Below, piece by piece: positions 1 to 10,914 of a stretch of DNA of 64,000 nucleotides. The position numbers and the translations under genes were made by a program. The notes beneath the pieces are model-generated. The model did not search any database, was not told the DNA's origin, and saw only the letters and a program-made list of their open reading frames with translations. This DNA comes from Macrotis lagotis (taxonomy: Eukaryota > Chordata > Mammalia > Peramelemorphia > Peramelidae), in the NCBI RefSeq assembly GCF_037893015.1, contig NC_133666.1, positions 256,004,294-256,068,293 on the forward strand, in the 5' to 3' direction. The number at the start of each line of letters is the position of its first letter. Positions within the stretch are counted from its first letter, which is position 1.

Positions 1-229
1 AAACTAAAATAAATATAAAAAATTATAAAAACAAAGTAAGACTCAAATGAAGAGATATGAGAAAATACCCCCTATATGCCCCTTTATGGAGATGGGAGGT
101 CCAAAGGTATTACACATTAGACATATTTTTTTGACTTTTTTCAATCTATCAGTCTTTTCATTTTTATCCTCTATAGAAATACCATTTGTTATGTAGTCTG
201 CTTTTTTGTAGTAGAAAGTGGCCTGGTTT
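1..229. other. AT-rich sequence, nothing recognised
   Basis: Unique-looking AT-rich DNA with no credible reading frame or repeat that I recognise. Confidence 0.4.
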
Positions 230-352
230 TTGAGTTAGAGGACACATTTGAAAACCTAACTTTATCACTAGGTGACCTTAGGGGTAAGTCACTCTGACTG
301 GATAACTGTCAAGATCCCTTCTAGCTCTAAATCTCAAGTTCTGTGATTCTAA
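230..352 (+). repeat. MIR-like SINE fragment
   Basis: A diverged tRNA-type SINE body: a ctggtttttgagttagaggac segment, then the ctaggtgacctta...gtaagtcac core typical of MIR-class elements, then a tail ending cccttctagctctaaa...gtgattct. Mutations are numerous, which implies an old copy. Confidence 0.5.
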
Positions 353-384
353 TTACCATAGAGCAGGGTTGAGGTTCAAGTCCA

Positions 385-680
385 GCTTCATTTTTTTAGA
401 GAGGCTAGAGTAGATAGTATACCCTCCCTAAAGTCAGGAGGACCCATATTCAAATTCAGATATTTGACATTTACTAACTGTATGACCTTGGGAAAGTCAC
501 TTAACCCTGACTGCCTTGTATCAGGGTCACCTCTAGTCGTCCTGATTCATATTTGGCCATTGGACTCAGATGGCTTCTAGAGGAGAAAGTGAGGCCATTG
601 ACTTAGCACACTTCCCCCTGACTCAAATCTAATACATGTGTTTGTCATGGTATCACCTCCGTTAATAGCAGAGTCCTTTT
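385..680 (+). repeat. Composite marsupial SINE with long 3' body
   Basis: The first part is a MAR-type tRNA SINE (gtcaggaggacc...attcaaattcag...actgtatgaccttgggaaagtcacttaaccctgact). It is followed by a second domain with a ggactcagatggcttctagaggagaaagtgaggc segment, gacttagcaca, and gtcatggtatcacctcc. The same second domain recurs, mostly on the minus strand, at 23.74-23.96, 33.82-34.12 and 48.77-49.11 kb and in part at 10.92-11.30 kb, so it is a genuine dispersed family rather than a chance join. Confidence 0.6.
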
Positions 681-1094
681 GGGGCATGAAGGTTGAATAA
701 GATGGTTTTCTGAGGGGATGGGAGAGAAGAAAATGTGGAATATTATGGTTATATAATTAACAGAAAATATCAGTGAAAACATTTTTTAAAAGAGTTTACG
801 GTGTCATTATTGTGCATTATTGATTTTTGTGGAGAAGCGACTCATACCAGTGTGGGGTTAGGAACTATAGTGGTAAGTAAAAGTATTTCTTTCACCTAGT
901 AAAGTTACTTCTAGAGGTCTAAGATGGTTTGATTTGAATGGTGGTGGGATTCTTATTTAGGAACCCAGATATATCATCTGAAGTCAGTTTGAAGTAAGTC
1001 AACCAACCCAAAGAGAGGGGATGGACATTCCCTAATTACAATGTAAATATATATTCTATAACTAAATGTTATAAAAGTGTCAGTTCCAGGAATA
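681..1094. other. Intergenic, nothing recognised
   Basis: No reading frame of note and no repeat I can name. Confidence 0.4.
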
Positions 1095-1580
1095 AGGAGG
1101 TGATAGTCTCTTTGTATTCTGCTTTGTTTAGACCACATCTGAATTAGTAAATTCAGTTTGTGGCACCATATTTGATAAACTTTGGAGTATGTTCAGCAAG
1201 AAAGGTAGCCAGTAAGGTTAAAAACCCTTGAGTTTGATTCATATTAGGATTGGTTGAATGAACTGGAGATATTTAGCCTGGATAAGACAAGACTTAAAAG
1301 AGACATCATAACTGTCTTCAAAAATGCAAAAGGCTGTCTTATGAAGAGGGATTAACTTTGCTCTGTTTGTTCCCTAAGGACCTTGTAAAGGGGAAGATCT
1401 AGATTTCATGTCAAAAAAACACTTCTTACTAATTAAAGCTATAGAGAAATTGAAATGGGCTTCCTCCTTGAAGTCCTTTAAGCAGAATCTAGATGGTCAC
1501 ATGCTGGGTATTATTCTAGGAATTCCTTGGAGTATGGGTTGGACTAACTTTGAAATTCTGTTATTCTATGAAGTTGTAGG
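1095..1580 (+). mobile_element. CR1/L3-type LINE 3' end, old
   Basis: The order of segments matches the 3' end of CR1/L3 LINEs: gtttagaccacatctgaatta, then gttcagcaagaaaggtagcc, aactggagatatttagcctgg, agacatcataactgtcttc, gaagagggattaactttgctctg, and a terminal ggttggactaactttgaaattctgttattctatg. The final attctatg-like octamer is the usual CR1 terminus. The 83-residue open frame at 1408-1659 is an incidental reading of this element. Confidence 0.65.
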
Positions 1581-2619
1581 GAAGTTGCTCATCAGTATTG
1601 ATGAAGAGTTTCCTCATGGAGAGGTCTCTATGCCAATCAAAGCAGGCTTTAGACTTTAAAAAAATGAGATGACAATAGTGAATCTATTGATCAGATTGTA
1701 CAATATCTCCAAAACAGACTGGGTAAATCTTCTCAGTTCCAGACCACTAGATGGAGTTACCAGGAACATTAAACAAATTGTTTCTTCCCTCTCACTCTTT
1801 TCAAAGTTTCTCAGAGTTCAGACAAAAGGGCAAATGCTTGATTGTCCTTTCAGGTGGGTAAATATTTTCTAACTGCTTGCTGGAATGGATCTCAAGGGAC
1901 AGTATTACTTTCACCTCAATTAGCTATTGATATTTCTGAGACTGAGATCTCATCTCATAGTAAAAGCTAATTCTCTTTCATTTGAGGAGTTTACAAAATG
2001 CCTTGTGAATATAAGAGTTAAACAGTAATCTCTTCTTTTAAGAGGTAATTCTAAAAATGGTTTACATTTGGGATTAATAGTAAACACCAGGGGCCCTGCT
2101 AACAGAAGAATGTTGCTGCCCAAATAAACAGTATTTTCGATCAAACCCCAGAACCAGCTCTGAGAGCAGTGGGCTTTTCCCCAGCAAAGAGCATTTCCCA
2201 ACTCTGAAGTAATTTGTAATGTGCTGAAAAAAAACATTTTCAAAAAATGGCTATCTTAAATACCATAAAAGGGAAAACAAGTCTTGCTTTTGAAGTAATA
2301 AATACCATTTGCAAGAGAATTCCCTTAGTAGGCATTTCTGAATTATTCCCTGATAATACCATACTCACACTATGCTACCTAGTAAGGAAGAGTGGAAGGG
2401 AAAGATGTGGGCCTGGGGTTTACTGAACTCTCAAAGTTACGAATTCTTCTAAGTATATAAAACTAAAAATAGCCCCACTGACCGGGTGGTTGCTGTATAT
2501 TTCTACAGGCCTGACCTTAACATCTTGGAGTAAGCAGTCCCAGAAACAAAGAGATTGGCCTCCTCTGATACATTGGGGGTGCACAGGCACTTTCTTGCTC
2601 AGCAGAATTTTTTACTTAA
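1581..2619. other. Intergenic, nothing recognised
   Basis: Short open frames on both strands (60-97 residues) show no domain or codon pattern suggestive of a gene. No repeat recognised. Confidence 0.4.
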
Positions 2620-2738
2620 ATCTGATTAGACTGTAAGCTCCCTGAGAGTTCGGACTGTTTCATTCATTGTATTTGTATCATCATCGTATAGCTCACAGGT
2701 GGCATTTAATAGAGGCTTGTTGATTGATTGAAATTTCA
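2620..2738 (+). mobile_element. L2 LINE 3' end
   Basis: The segment gactgtaagctccctgagag...cattgtatttgtatcatc...ataggcttgttgattgattga matches the well-known L2 3' terminus, in which a target-like tail of repeated TGATTGA follows the 'cttgttgaatgaatga' motif. Confidence 0.6.
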
Positions 2739-3544
2739 CGGAGGAGATATTCTTTCAGTCTGTCTAGCAAAATGTCCCAACAATCAGGTATAATTCCACC
2801 ATATCTCTTTGACCGGAAATAGAAATAGCAAGGGGACAAAAGTTGTTCCTTGGAGCAACTGGGGTAGGGAGGGGAAAGATAGAGCAGGTCTCTAAGATTC
2901 TAAGGGCAGTTCCTCATTGGAAGCTCCTTACACTGAAGAAATAGCTGTTCTAATTTTTTAAAAATCACGCAAAGTAGAAATGTCCAATGGTTTGCACTAA
3001 TGCTTAGAAAAGTCAATGTTTTTTTTTGTTTGTTTGGTTTTTTTGGTGAGGGGTGCTCCTTCTGTTGGCAAAGCTTGCAAACCCTCCCTGAATTCACTGA
3101 TGGCTTTATGAGTTGGTGTGACTTGAAACATCAATCATCTTTGAACTAGGACTGGTCTTTGAATGACAGGCACATGGTGGGCCATTTTATGGGCCTCTTT
3201 TATGTCTGGTCAGAATTTGGGCTCCATAAGAATAAAACAGGATCACATGGTTATCAGTCTACATTCCAGTCAGACTTGCTGTTCCCTATAAATGACTTTC
3301 CATCTTTTCCAAATGGCACCTTCGGCCCATTCCTAGTTCACCTATCCCCCAAGCCTGGAGTGTTCTCCCTCATCATTTCTGCTTCTTAAAATCCCAGATT
3401 CCATCTAGGATTCAACCTAAGTCCCACCAGCAATAAAATGTCTTATCCAATGCTCCTAATTATTAATACCCTTTCCTTTAATTACTTTGTACTTACTTTG
3501 TCTGTTTTTTATTTCCTTATATGTGTACCTGTTTTTTTATACCT
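2739..3544. other. Intergenic, nothing recognised
   Basis: Contains a short T-rich run near 3020-3045. No gene or repeat recognised. Confidence 0.35.
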
Positions 3545-3645
3545 CCCTCCCCAGAAGAATATAAAGTCCCTGAGAACAAAATTTTCATTTTTTCATCTTT
3601 ATCTCCCAACTGGCACATAATAGGCATTTATTGAATTGAATTAAG
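3545..3645 (+). mobile_element. L2-like LINE 3' end
   Basis: The phrase ataaagtccctgagaacaaa followed by ctttatctcccaactggcacataataggcatttattgaattgaatt has the order of an L2 tail. Confidence 0.5.
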
Positions 3646-3718
3646 ATTCAAATCACATGCAACCTCCTTATTGTGAGTTTAAAGCATGAAACACATTTTG
3701 AGGATTAGCTTAATGTGT

Positions 3719-3901
3719 TCTATTATTCTCTAGTCATGGGCAGCTAGGTGGCACAGTGGATAAAGCACCAGCCCTGGAGTCAGGAATACCTGGGTTCCGG
3801 CCTCAGACACTTAATAATTACCTAACTGTGTGGCCTTTGGCAAGGCACTTTACCCCATTGCCTTGCAAAAAACAAAACCAAATCTATTATTCTCTAGTCA
3901 T
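3719..3901 (+). mobile_element. Short tRNA-derived marsupial SINE with perfect target duplication
   Basis: The SINE body is 3738-3882. It has an A-box-like gctaggtggcacagtgg and a B-box-like region around gggttccggcc, then acttaataattacc and ttgccttgcaaaaaacaaaacc. It is flanked by identical 19-bp direct repeats, TCTATTATTCTCTAGTCAT, at 3719-3737 and 3883-3901. The perfect duplication and intact head indicate a fairly recent L1-driven insertion. The general family description here applies to the other short SINEs in this list. Confidence 0.9.
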
Positions 3902-4640
3902 ATTATTAAACTACCTAACTCTATCCTTTTCCATCACTATGCCTTTCTTGATTTCTTAACTCTTTGTTCTCTGACTGGAGTGCACTTTCTCTCTCTTGAT
4001 TTCAATCTATATTGATTTTATTGAAACAAATAAAAGAGTTGGCAGAACTGGATTTCTTGTTTGCCCAAAGACAGCACCACTATTTCTTGGGATCTATATT
4101 CACCTCATGTTGTAATGCTCTATAATGTGTATAGCAAAAAAAAAGACCACCCTGAAGAGAATTGTAACTCATTTGCCAACATCTGTTGCAGAGGATGATG
4201 AAGCAAAGAAATTCAACAAAAGCACTCATCAAGATCCGCCAGACTAAGTCAACATACACCTTAATACTTAGTGACTTCATTGCATAGCTGAGCAGAGTTT
4301 AGATAGGCAAGAAAATATGTTGCAAAACAGGGTTCAAGACTAAAAAGGAAAAAAACACACAAAACATCAAAGAATTTTTTGACTACAAGCCTTATACATA
4401 TGTCATGATTTAAGAAGTGAACCAGATAGCATTAGATTGCAATAAATATTAAACAATATTTTAAAAATGAAATTGACTATAATTCATTAGATAGGGATAC
4501 TAATGGAAGTAATTTCTCAATAAGCTTTCTGTATGCAATCAATTAACTTCTTAGCACAAATGTCAAAATCTTACCAAATTAGATAATGGAAATAAGAAAA
4601 AGTATAATAACCAATATAATAGATCCAAACAATCTATTGA
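3902..4640. other. AT-rich sequence, nothing firmly recognised
   Basis: No domain is visible in the 66-residue frame at 4080-4280 on the minus strand. Parts near 4480-4640 may be very old L1, but I cannot show it. Confidence 0.3.
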
Positions 4641-4649
4641 AAAAGCAAC

Positions 4650-5690
4650 TGATCCTCCAAGGTAGGACATGGATATAGGATAACAGATTATCACTCTTTT
4701 CTCAAAGTTTTACCAATATAAAGCAAAAACCACAATGAAGAGAGACTAAATTAGTCCAGAAATTGCCTTTGTCAGCAAACCTTTGATGCCCTGTTCAAAC
4801 AAAAAGACATATACAAAATAATGACGGTTAAAATAGTTTGGTACTAGTTAAGAAAAAGTGAAATCTAGCAGTGGAACAGAGTTGATACACAACATACATA
4901 TAAGCAAATGAGCACAATAACCTTAATATATGATAAACAACTATTGGGTAAAAACTTGCTAGTCAATAAAACCTGATATGGAATTTGGACAGGAGATTTG
5001 GACAGCAAAAACTAGGTTTAGAGCAATACCTCTACCATATACCATGAGAAGCTCCAAATGAATACAAGACTAAGATGTAATTATCATGTCATTTAAAAAA
5101 AATAAAGGAGAAAGGAAGAAATTACCTTTTATTTTTTTTTAACAGAAAAGGGCTTAAGGGGTGGCTAGGTGGTACAGTGGATAGAACACCAGCCCTGGAG
5201 TCAGGAGTACTTGAGTTCAAATCCAGCCTCAGACACTTAATAATTACCTAGCTGTGTGGCCTTGGGCTAGCCATTGCCTTGCAAAAAAAAGGGTTTAAGT
5301 AAATACTATAGAGGATCCTAGAGGATAAAATAATTACATACAATTTTAAAAGATTTTGTATAAACAAAATGAATCCAACTACTATTAAAAGGAAAATATG
5401 TTTGCAGCTAATTTCTTTTAAAGATCTTATTTCCAGGATATATAAGGAACTGGTTCAAATTTAGAGTTATTTGCCAACTGATCATTAGTCAAAGTTGAAC
5501 ACCACATAGTCAAAGTAGAAATTCTCTACCATATACCATGAGAAGTTTCAAATGTTTACAATTGTTTTCTCTCACATCTCAAAAGCTCTGTGACATTGAG
5601 CTACCTCTGAAAATATATTCATCATCTTCATTTTCTATGTGTACATTAATTATAAGCATTCCTATACATTACCAACAAAAGCTAATAAGA
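4650..5690 (+). mobile_element. Degraded L1 ORF2 fragments
   Basis: Segments align by eye with the intact-order L1 at 11.3-18.1 kb. At 4830-4885 'gtttggtactagttaagaaa...cagtggaacaga' matches the region near 16.53-16.57 kb. At 5340-5460 'ttgtataaacaaa...atatataaggaactg' matches the region near 16.9-17.0 kb. At 5660-5685 'attcctatacattaccaacaaaa' is an earlier part of ORF2, so at least two separate pieces are present. A 21-bp string, tctaccatataccatgagaag, occurs both near 5030 and near 5530. Heavily mutated; no frame survives. Confidence 0.55.
5150..5299 (+). mobile_element. Short marsupial SINE inside old L1
   Basis: Body 5159-5290, flanked by gggcttaag (5150-5158) and gggtttaag (5291-5299). 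It interrupts the degraded L1, so it is the younger insertion. Confidence 0.85.
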
Positions 5691-5693
5691 ATA

Positions 5694-5918
5694 TTTGGAT
5701 GAGGTGATGCATACTTGTAATTTTTGCTACAGGAAGAAGCTGAGGCTGAGGGATGACTTGAGCTCAGGAATTCTGACTGCCCTAAGGATAAGCAAATCTG
5801 ATGATTGCACTAAGACAGGCACTAATGTGGTGAGCAATCAGATAGGGGGTCAGTGAGTTGCCTAAGGAGTAAACTGGGTCAGGTCAGTAAAGGACTTAGC
5901 TAAATTCCTGTACTCCAA
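5694..5918 (+). pseudogene. 7SL (SRP) RNA pseudogene, 3'-truncated
   Basis: The order of blocks follows the 7SL RNA of the signal recognition particle: ggtgatgcatacttgtaa (5' Alu domain), gctgaggctgagggat, cttgagctcaggaattctga, gcactaagacaggcactaat, tggtga, then gttgcctaaggagtaaact, gggtcaggtcagtaaagg and ctaaattcctgtactcc. These match the Alu domain and most of the S-domain region in sequence order, with many substitutions and small gaps. The 3' part of the RNA (roughly the last fifth) is missing: at about 5919 the sequence passes into L1 ORF2 sequence (ccaaaaaattattttatagaactagaaaa). It has no internal integrity and is not expected to function. It could be a simple truncated retrocopy or the 5' half of a 7SL-L1 template-switch chimera. 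Confidence 0.8.
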
Positions 5919-6513
5919 CCAGTCTAAATACCAAAAAATTATTTTATAGAACTAGAAAAAATAACAACAAAATTCAACTGGAAGATTTTCAAAGGAATTA
6001 GTGAAAAAATGTTAAGGAAGGTGACTGCTAGGTCACAGATCTTAAGCTATTCTATAAAGCAGTAATCATCCAAATTATCTAGTGCTAGCTAAGTAAAGTG
6101 GCAAATCAGTTGAAAACATTAGGTAGACACAAGACAAGGGAGTAGGTAGGTAGTAGCAATCCGTTGTTTAATAAACCAAAGATTATTCCAGTTTCTGGGA
6201 TAAGAATTCATTATTTGATAAAAACTGAGGAGAAAAATGAAAAAATAGCACAACAGAAACTAGGTATAGACCTACATCTTATATCAAAATATGATCAAAA
6301 TAGGTACATGATTTAGACAAAAGAGTGATACTATAAGTAAATAGAAAGCATGGAATAGTTTACCTGACAGATTTACAGAGAAGGGAAGAATTTATGACCA
6401 AATAAAATGGAGAGAATTATGAAATGTAAAATAGATAATTTTGATTATATTAACTAAAAAAGTTTTTGCACAAACAAAAGCAATGCCACCAAGCTCAGGA
6501 CAGCAGAAAACTT

Positions 6514-7467
6514 GGAAACAATCTCTTTTTTGCACTTAATAGTATTTTACTTTTTTCCAATTACTTGTAAAAATATTTTTCAACATAGATTTTTGAATTC
6601 CAAATTGAATTCCTTTCCTCTCTTTTCCCCCTCCACAAGACAACTAGCAATGTGATAAAGACTATACATATAAAATCATGTTAAGCATATTTCCACAATA
6701 GTTAAGGTGTAAAAGAAGTCAGAACAAAAATTTAAAGACAATAAAGGAAAAAACAAATGACAATTTTTAAAAAGTGAAAAACTTAGGCTTCAATATGCAT
6801 TCAGGGGGTGGCTAGGTGGCACACTGGATGGGGTGGCTAGGTGGCACAGTAGATAGAGCACCAGCTCTGGAGTCAGGAGTACCTGAGTTCAAATCTGGCT
6901 TCAGACACTTAATAATTACCTAGCTGTATGGCCTTGAGCAAGCCACTTAACCCCATTTCCTTGCAAAAACTAAAAAAAAATTGTATTCAGATTCCATAAT
7001 TCTTTCTCTGGATGGCATTTTCCATCACAAGTCTTTGAAATTGTCTTAGATCCCTATATTGCTGAGAATAGCTAAGCTTAATTTAGTTGATCATTACTTA
7101 TTACTGCCTCCAATATTTTAGTCTTTCCAGATCTTTCTGAAATTCACCTACTCATCATTTCTTATAGAACAATATTATTCCATTACAATCATATGCCACA
7201 ACTTGTTCATACATTCCTCAGTTGGTGGGTATTCCTTCAATTTCCAATTATTTGTCACCAAAAAAAAGAGCTGATATAAATATTTTTTTGTAGAGATGGG
7301 TCCTTTCCCCCCTTTTTATTATATATTTGGGATACTGGTAGTGCACTTGCTGGATGAAAGGATATGCACAATTTTATAGCTTTCTGGGCATAATTCCAAA
7401 TAACTCCCCAGAATGGTTGGATCAGTTCACAACTTACCCAACTGTGCAATATTATAGGAAACAACCT
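6514..7467 (-). mobile_element. Minus-strand L1 3' fragment inserted in older L1
   Basis: Reads as the reverse complement of an L1 3' UTR and ORF2 end: near 6560-6640 it has the atttttcaacatagatttttgaattccaaattg...cctctcttttccccctcc block of the L1 3' UTR, and at 7255-7460 ttgtcaccaaaaaaaagagctgatataaatattttt...ataattccaaataactccccagaatggttgg is antisense to the end of ORF2. Probable target duplications are ggaaacaatct (6514-6524) and ggaaacaacct (7457-7467). The minus-strand frame at 7255-7464 is a surviving piece of the ORF2 C-terminus. Confidence 0.7.
6796..6990 (+). mobile_element. Short marsupial SINE with duplicated 25-bp head
   Basis: The element occupies 6805-6981. Its first 25 bp (ggggtggctaggtggcac...) occur twice in tandem, at 6805-6829 and 6830-6854, before the rest of the SINE follows once. 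The flanks tgcattcag (about 6796-6804) and tgtattcag (6982-6990) enclose both heads, so the duplication travelled with, or arose during, the insertion. Confidence 0.85.
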
Positions 7468-7636
7468 TTAAAGCAACTATCTCTGATAAAGGCCTCACTT
7501 TTCAAATATATAGAGAACTGAATAAAATTTATAAGAATATAAATCTTACCTTAATTGATATATGGTCAAAGGATATAGACAGTTTTCAGATGAAGAAATT
7601 AAAGCTATCCATCCATAGTCAAATGAAGAAATGCTC

Positions 7637-7857
7637 TAAATCACCTTTTTTAAAAAAAAATATTTATTTTGAATTTTACAATTTTTCCCCTAATCTTGCT
7701 CCCCCCCCCCACAGAAGGCAGTCTTAATGTTTACATTGTTTCCATGGTATACATTGATCTACATTGAATGTAATAAGAGAGAAATCATATCCTTAAGGAA
7801 AAAAACAAAGTATTAGAGATAGCAAAATCACACAATAAGATAACGGTAATAAATCAC
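7637..7857 (-). mobile_element. Minus-strand L1 3' end nested in older L1
   Basis: The insert at 7645-7849 begins with the antisense poly(A) (ttttttaaaaaaaaatatttatttt), then gaattttacaatttttcccctaatcttgc, which is antisense to the L1 3' UTR terminus. The flanking 8-bp duplication taaatcac is at 7637-7644 and 7850-7857. A related minus-strand segment (ccatggtatacattgatctacattgaatg) recurs at 63.31-63.35 kb. Confidence 0.75.
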
Positions 7858-8150
7858 TTTTGATTAGACAAATGCAAATTAAAACAATTCTAAAGTGCCA
7901 CTTCACACATATCAGATTGGCAATTATGTCATAAAAGGAAAATGATAAATATTGGAAGAGATATGGGGAAAATAGGGACACTAATGTATTGTTAGTATAG
8001 TTGTGAACTGATAGCAACCATTCTGGAGTGCAATTTGGAAGTATGCCCAAATTGCAATAAAACTTTGTATATCCTTTGATCCAGTACAAATTTGAAAAAC
8101 TTAACTATGATCATTCCAACAATCCACCATGAATCAAGAGGACTTATAAT

Positions 8151-9780
8151 GAAAAATACTAACCACTTTCCAGTATTGTAGCTTATTATTTTTAATAGAA
8201 ATATTGTGTTTTTACTTTAGTAATGAAAGCCTAGGTCTATTTTCTTTTAGTTTGTCTTCATTGGCATAGTTATAATCATTGGATGTTCTTTTTGTATGAT
8301 TCTGCTTTTGATAAATTCTCTTTTTGTTCACACAATTCTTCCAGTGTTTCTCTGAATACTTCATATTAATCTTTCCTAACAGTTTAATAATATTCCAATA
8401 CTTTCATATAACACAATTTGTTCAGTTTTTTCTCCAAAATTTGGGCTATTGATCCAAATAAACAATTTATAATTCAGTCACTGGATTCATAATTTATTTT
8501 CACCTTTTGCTCCTATAAGTATTATTGCTATGAATATTTGATATGAATGGGAACCTTCTAATTGGTAGCCTTATGGACTAACCTGGAAGTGATATCACTG
8601 TTATCAAAATGCAAGAACAATTCCATAACTTTTGTTGAATATTTTCAAATTTTTTTTAAAAATGGTGTACAAATTCATATTTCTTTGAAAAAGCTGTTTA
8701 TGCTTGTCATGCGATAATTTGTTGTAGACAAGGCTTTTATTCTTATGTATTTATGTTAATTGCATGTAGAGTTTGAATACTAAATTTTTTCAGAGATTTT
8801 TGATATGAATATATTCTCCAAGTCTGAGTTTTTCTTCTCATTTCAGATGTATTCAATTCATTTATTCAATTTTTAAAATTCCACATAATTAGTATACATC
8901 ATACTTCATACATTATATGGATATTTTAAATAGGATTTTCCTTTCTATTATTTTCTCATGAATTTTATTATTGATTAGATCCTTTATAGTTAGTAAGGTT
9001 ATCAGACTTTGATACTTGTTTTAGATTCAAAAAAATCTCAGCAGGGTAGAGCATTGGACCAAATCCAGTCACTGAAAAGGAAAAGGATAAATATCAAATC
9101 TTATAAATGAATTTGAAAATCAACTTCACAGTTCAAGATGGGGGTATGTGATTAGTCAACAATTTGTTTCCCTATTAAAGTATATCTAGAGTTCTGTGTT
9201 TGGTTCTGGGTACCACGGTTTAGGAAGAACATTCATAATATTTGTTTTTTTGCTTTATCCTTCCCTGGTTTAGAAATTAGGGCTATATTTGCCTCATAAA
9301 AGGAGAAAGGTAGAGTGTTTTCTTAATTTCTGAGAACAATTTGTGTAGTAATGGTGTTATTCACCTGTGAATCTATCAGAACCAGGAACTTTTTTCCTTG
9401 ACAGATAATTCTATTTCCTTTTCTAAGATTGATTTTTTTAAGATCTCTTTTTCATTTTTATTAGTTTGGTTGTTTTATATATTCAAAGTATTTGTATTTC
9501 TTTTCTTACATTTGTTAATGAATAACTGTGCAAAGTAGATTCTAATAATTCTTTTACATTTTTTCCATTACCTGAAGTCATGATTAAAACTTCTGCTTTT
9601 TTTTTTTGGATTTCTATGATGCACAGTAAATTTCAGTGCAGCACCTCATTTTGGTTTTGTAAATGCCTCTATGGTTTAAATGTGTTTTTTGAATGCAGCA
9701 AACTTTTGGATTGCATTTTCTGATATATTCTGCTATACTCTTCTTTTGAATGAATTTAGTACATTAATATCCTAGATTAT
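8151..9780 (-). mobile_element. Probable very old LINE (L1-like) antisense sequence
   Basis: Blocks near 8380-8560 (atataacacaatttgttcag...gctatgaatatttg) and 9260-9560 resemble antisense L1 3' and reverse-transcriptase regions, but divergence is high and I cannot fix boundaries. A separate CR1-like scrap (gttctgtgtttggttctgggtaccac) lies near 9190-9220. No gene recognised. Confidence 0.35.
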
Positions 9781-9817
9781 AATTGTTTCCTTTTCCTTAC
9801 ATCTAATTGCTTTATTT

Positions 9818-9889
9818 CCTCCTCCTCCTCCTCCTCCTCCTCCTCCTCACCACCACCACCACCACCACCACCACCACCTCCACCACCAT
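9818..9889. repeat. Compound trinucleotide microsatellite (CCT)n(CAC)n
   Basis: About ten cct units pass directly into about thirteen cac units. On the minus strand this reads as poly-Glu then poly-Gly codons, which explains an artefactual 60-residue frame there. Confidence 0.95.
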
Positions 9890-9959
9890 TATTTTCCATC
9901 ACCACAAGGCCTTTTATAACTTGTTTCACTTGAAATAATCCTATCCCTACTGCACACAC

Positions 9960-10679
9960 AGACTTCTTCCTACTAGAAATGGTACTAGATTCTGGATCCT
10001 TTGCTCTTCTTTTAAAGAAAAATCAGTGTTAGGTATATGTGATTTTTTAAATTTAGAACAACCTGATTCCAATCTCCATCTATAGATAATACCTTGTAAT
10101 TGCTGTAAATCTCAAAACAAAGATTACTTGATTTTCTTATTCTGTTCTTACTCTTTTGTAGGTCCTCTTTTGCACAACCCACTGGAGTGTGACTATGAAT
10201 GCTCCCCACCCTTCCTTCATCTCCTCCCTTTGTTTGGATGACCTTTGTCTGTTGGCACCCCAATCCTAGAAGAATTATATTTTTCTTCTCTTTTAGGGTG
10301 CTTTAACTGGTCTCCCTTCTTGGGCTTTGCTTTAGTTTTCCCAATAATTCTAACACAGATCAGATTTCTAAAAGACTTATCTCCTCCATTGTTACTCTTA
10401 ATAAGAACATGATTTCTGTTCACTCTTGGATGACTCCTTACATCTTCCCACATCTTTGTTTGAAAGGTCTCGATCTGTTGTGCTCTATTATAAAAAATAT
10501 GAATTCATGAGAAAAATAGATTAACATAGTATATATCATATCATTAGACAGAGAAAACAGTCCAAATGACATCATTTGGATAACCAGAAATAACAGGTTC
10601 GGTATTCTATACCAACAGACTATATATTTTTTCCTCTTGAAAATTAGATTATTCTCTCATTCTGCACTCTTTCAATTCT
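9960..10679. other. Intergenic, nothing recognised
   Basis: Two short minus-strand frames (78 and 83 residues at 10012-10453) carry no recognisable motif. Confidence 0.35.
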
Positions 10680-10900
10680 CCATTATCTACCCAAAAGTCA
10701 CTAGGAGTGACTTAGCAACCACTTATATAAGTTCTTTCAGTACCTGGGAATAGGACTCATCTGGGCCAGGTGATGAACTCAAGGACAGCCAGACATCTTC
10801 TTGCTAATGTCTTGTATGCTAATTTTGTTTGTGTACATAGGAGGAGTTCAAGGAGGTCCAGCACCTCTGGTGTGAGGACTTACTGAGCCCTTTTCAATAA
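10680..10900 (-). mobile_element. CR1/L3-like LINE fragment, old
   Basis: The order ctttcagtacctgggaataggactcatctgggccaggtgatgaactcaaggacagccagacatc resembles an antisense piece of the CR1/L3 family that recurs in this window. Identification is by pattern memory only. Confidence 0.4.
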
Positions 10901-10914
10901 CTGTTCATCTACCT

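Larger units (their letters stand above)
5919..8150 (+). mobile_element. Old 5'-truncated L1, split by two opposite-strand L1 insertions
   Basis: The plus-strand ORF2 C-terminal region runs in order across 5930-6524, 7457-7644 and 7850-8150. Landmarks are ttttatagaactagaaaaaat, aattttgattatattaa, atatatagagaactgaataaaattt, ggtcaaaggatatagacag, atgcaaattaaaac, cactaatgtattgttagtatagttgtgaact, and ccattctggagtgcaatttggaa. The equivalents lie at 16.37-17.34 kb in the better-preserved L1. No open frame remains. The interruptions are listed separately. Confidence 0.75.

Noticed and set aside
3719-3901. Possible tRNA gene because of A- and B-box-like sequences
   Set aside because: It carries the SINE body and tail, no cloverleaf, and has a target duplication; the boxes are inherited from the tRNA-derived SINE head.
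9777-9959. Minus-strand frame with poly-Glu and poly-Gly
   Set aside because: Wholly explained by the (CCT)n(CAC)n microsatellite; no other coding evidence.
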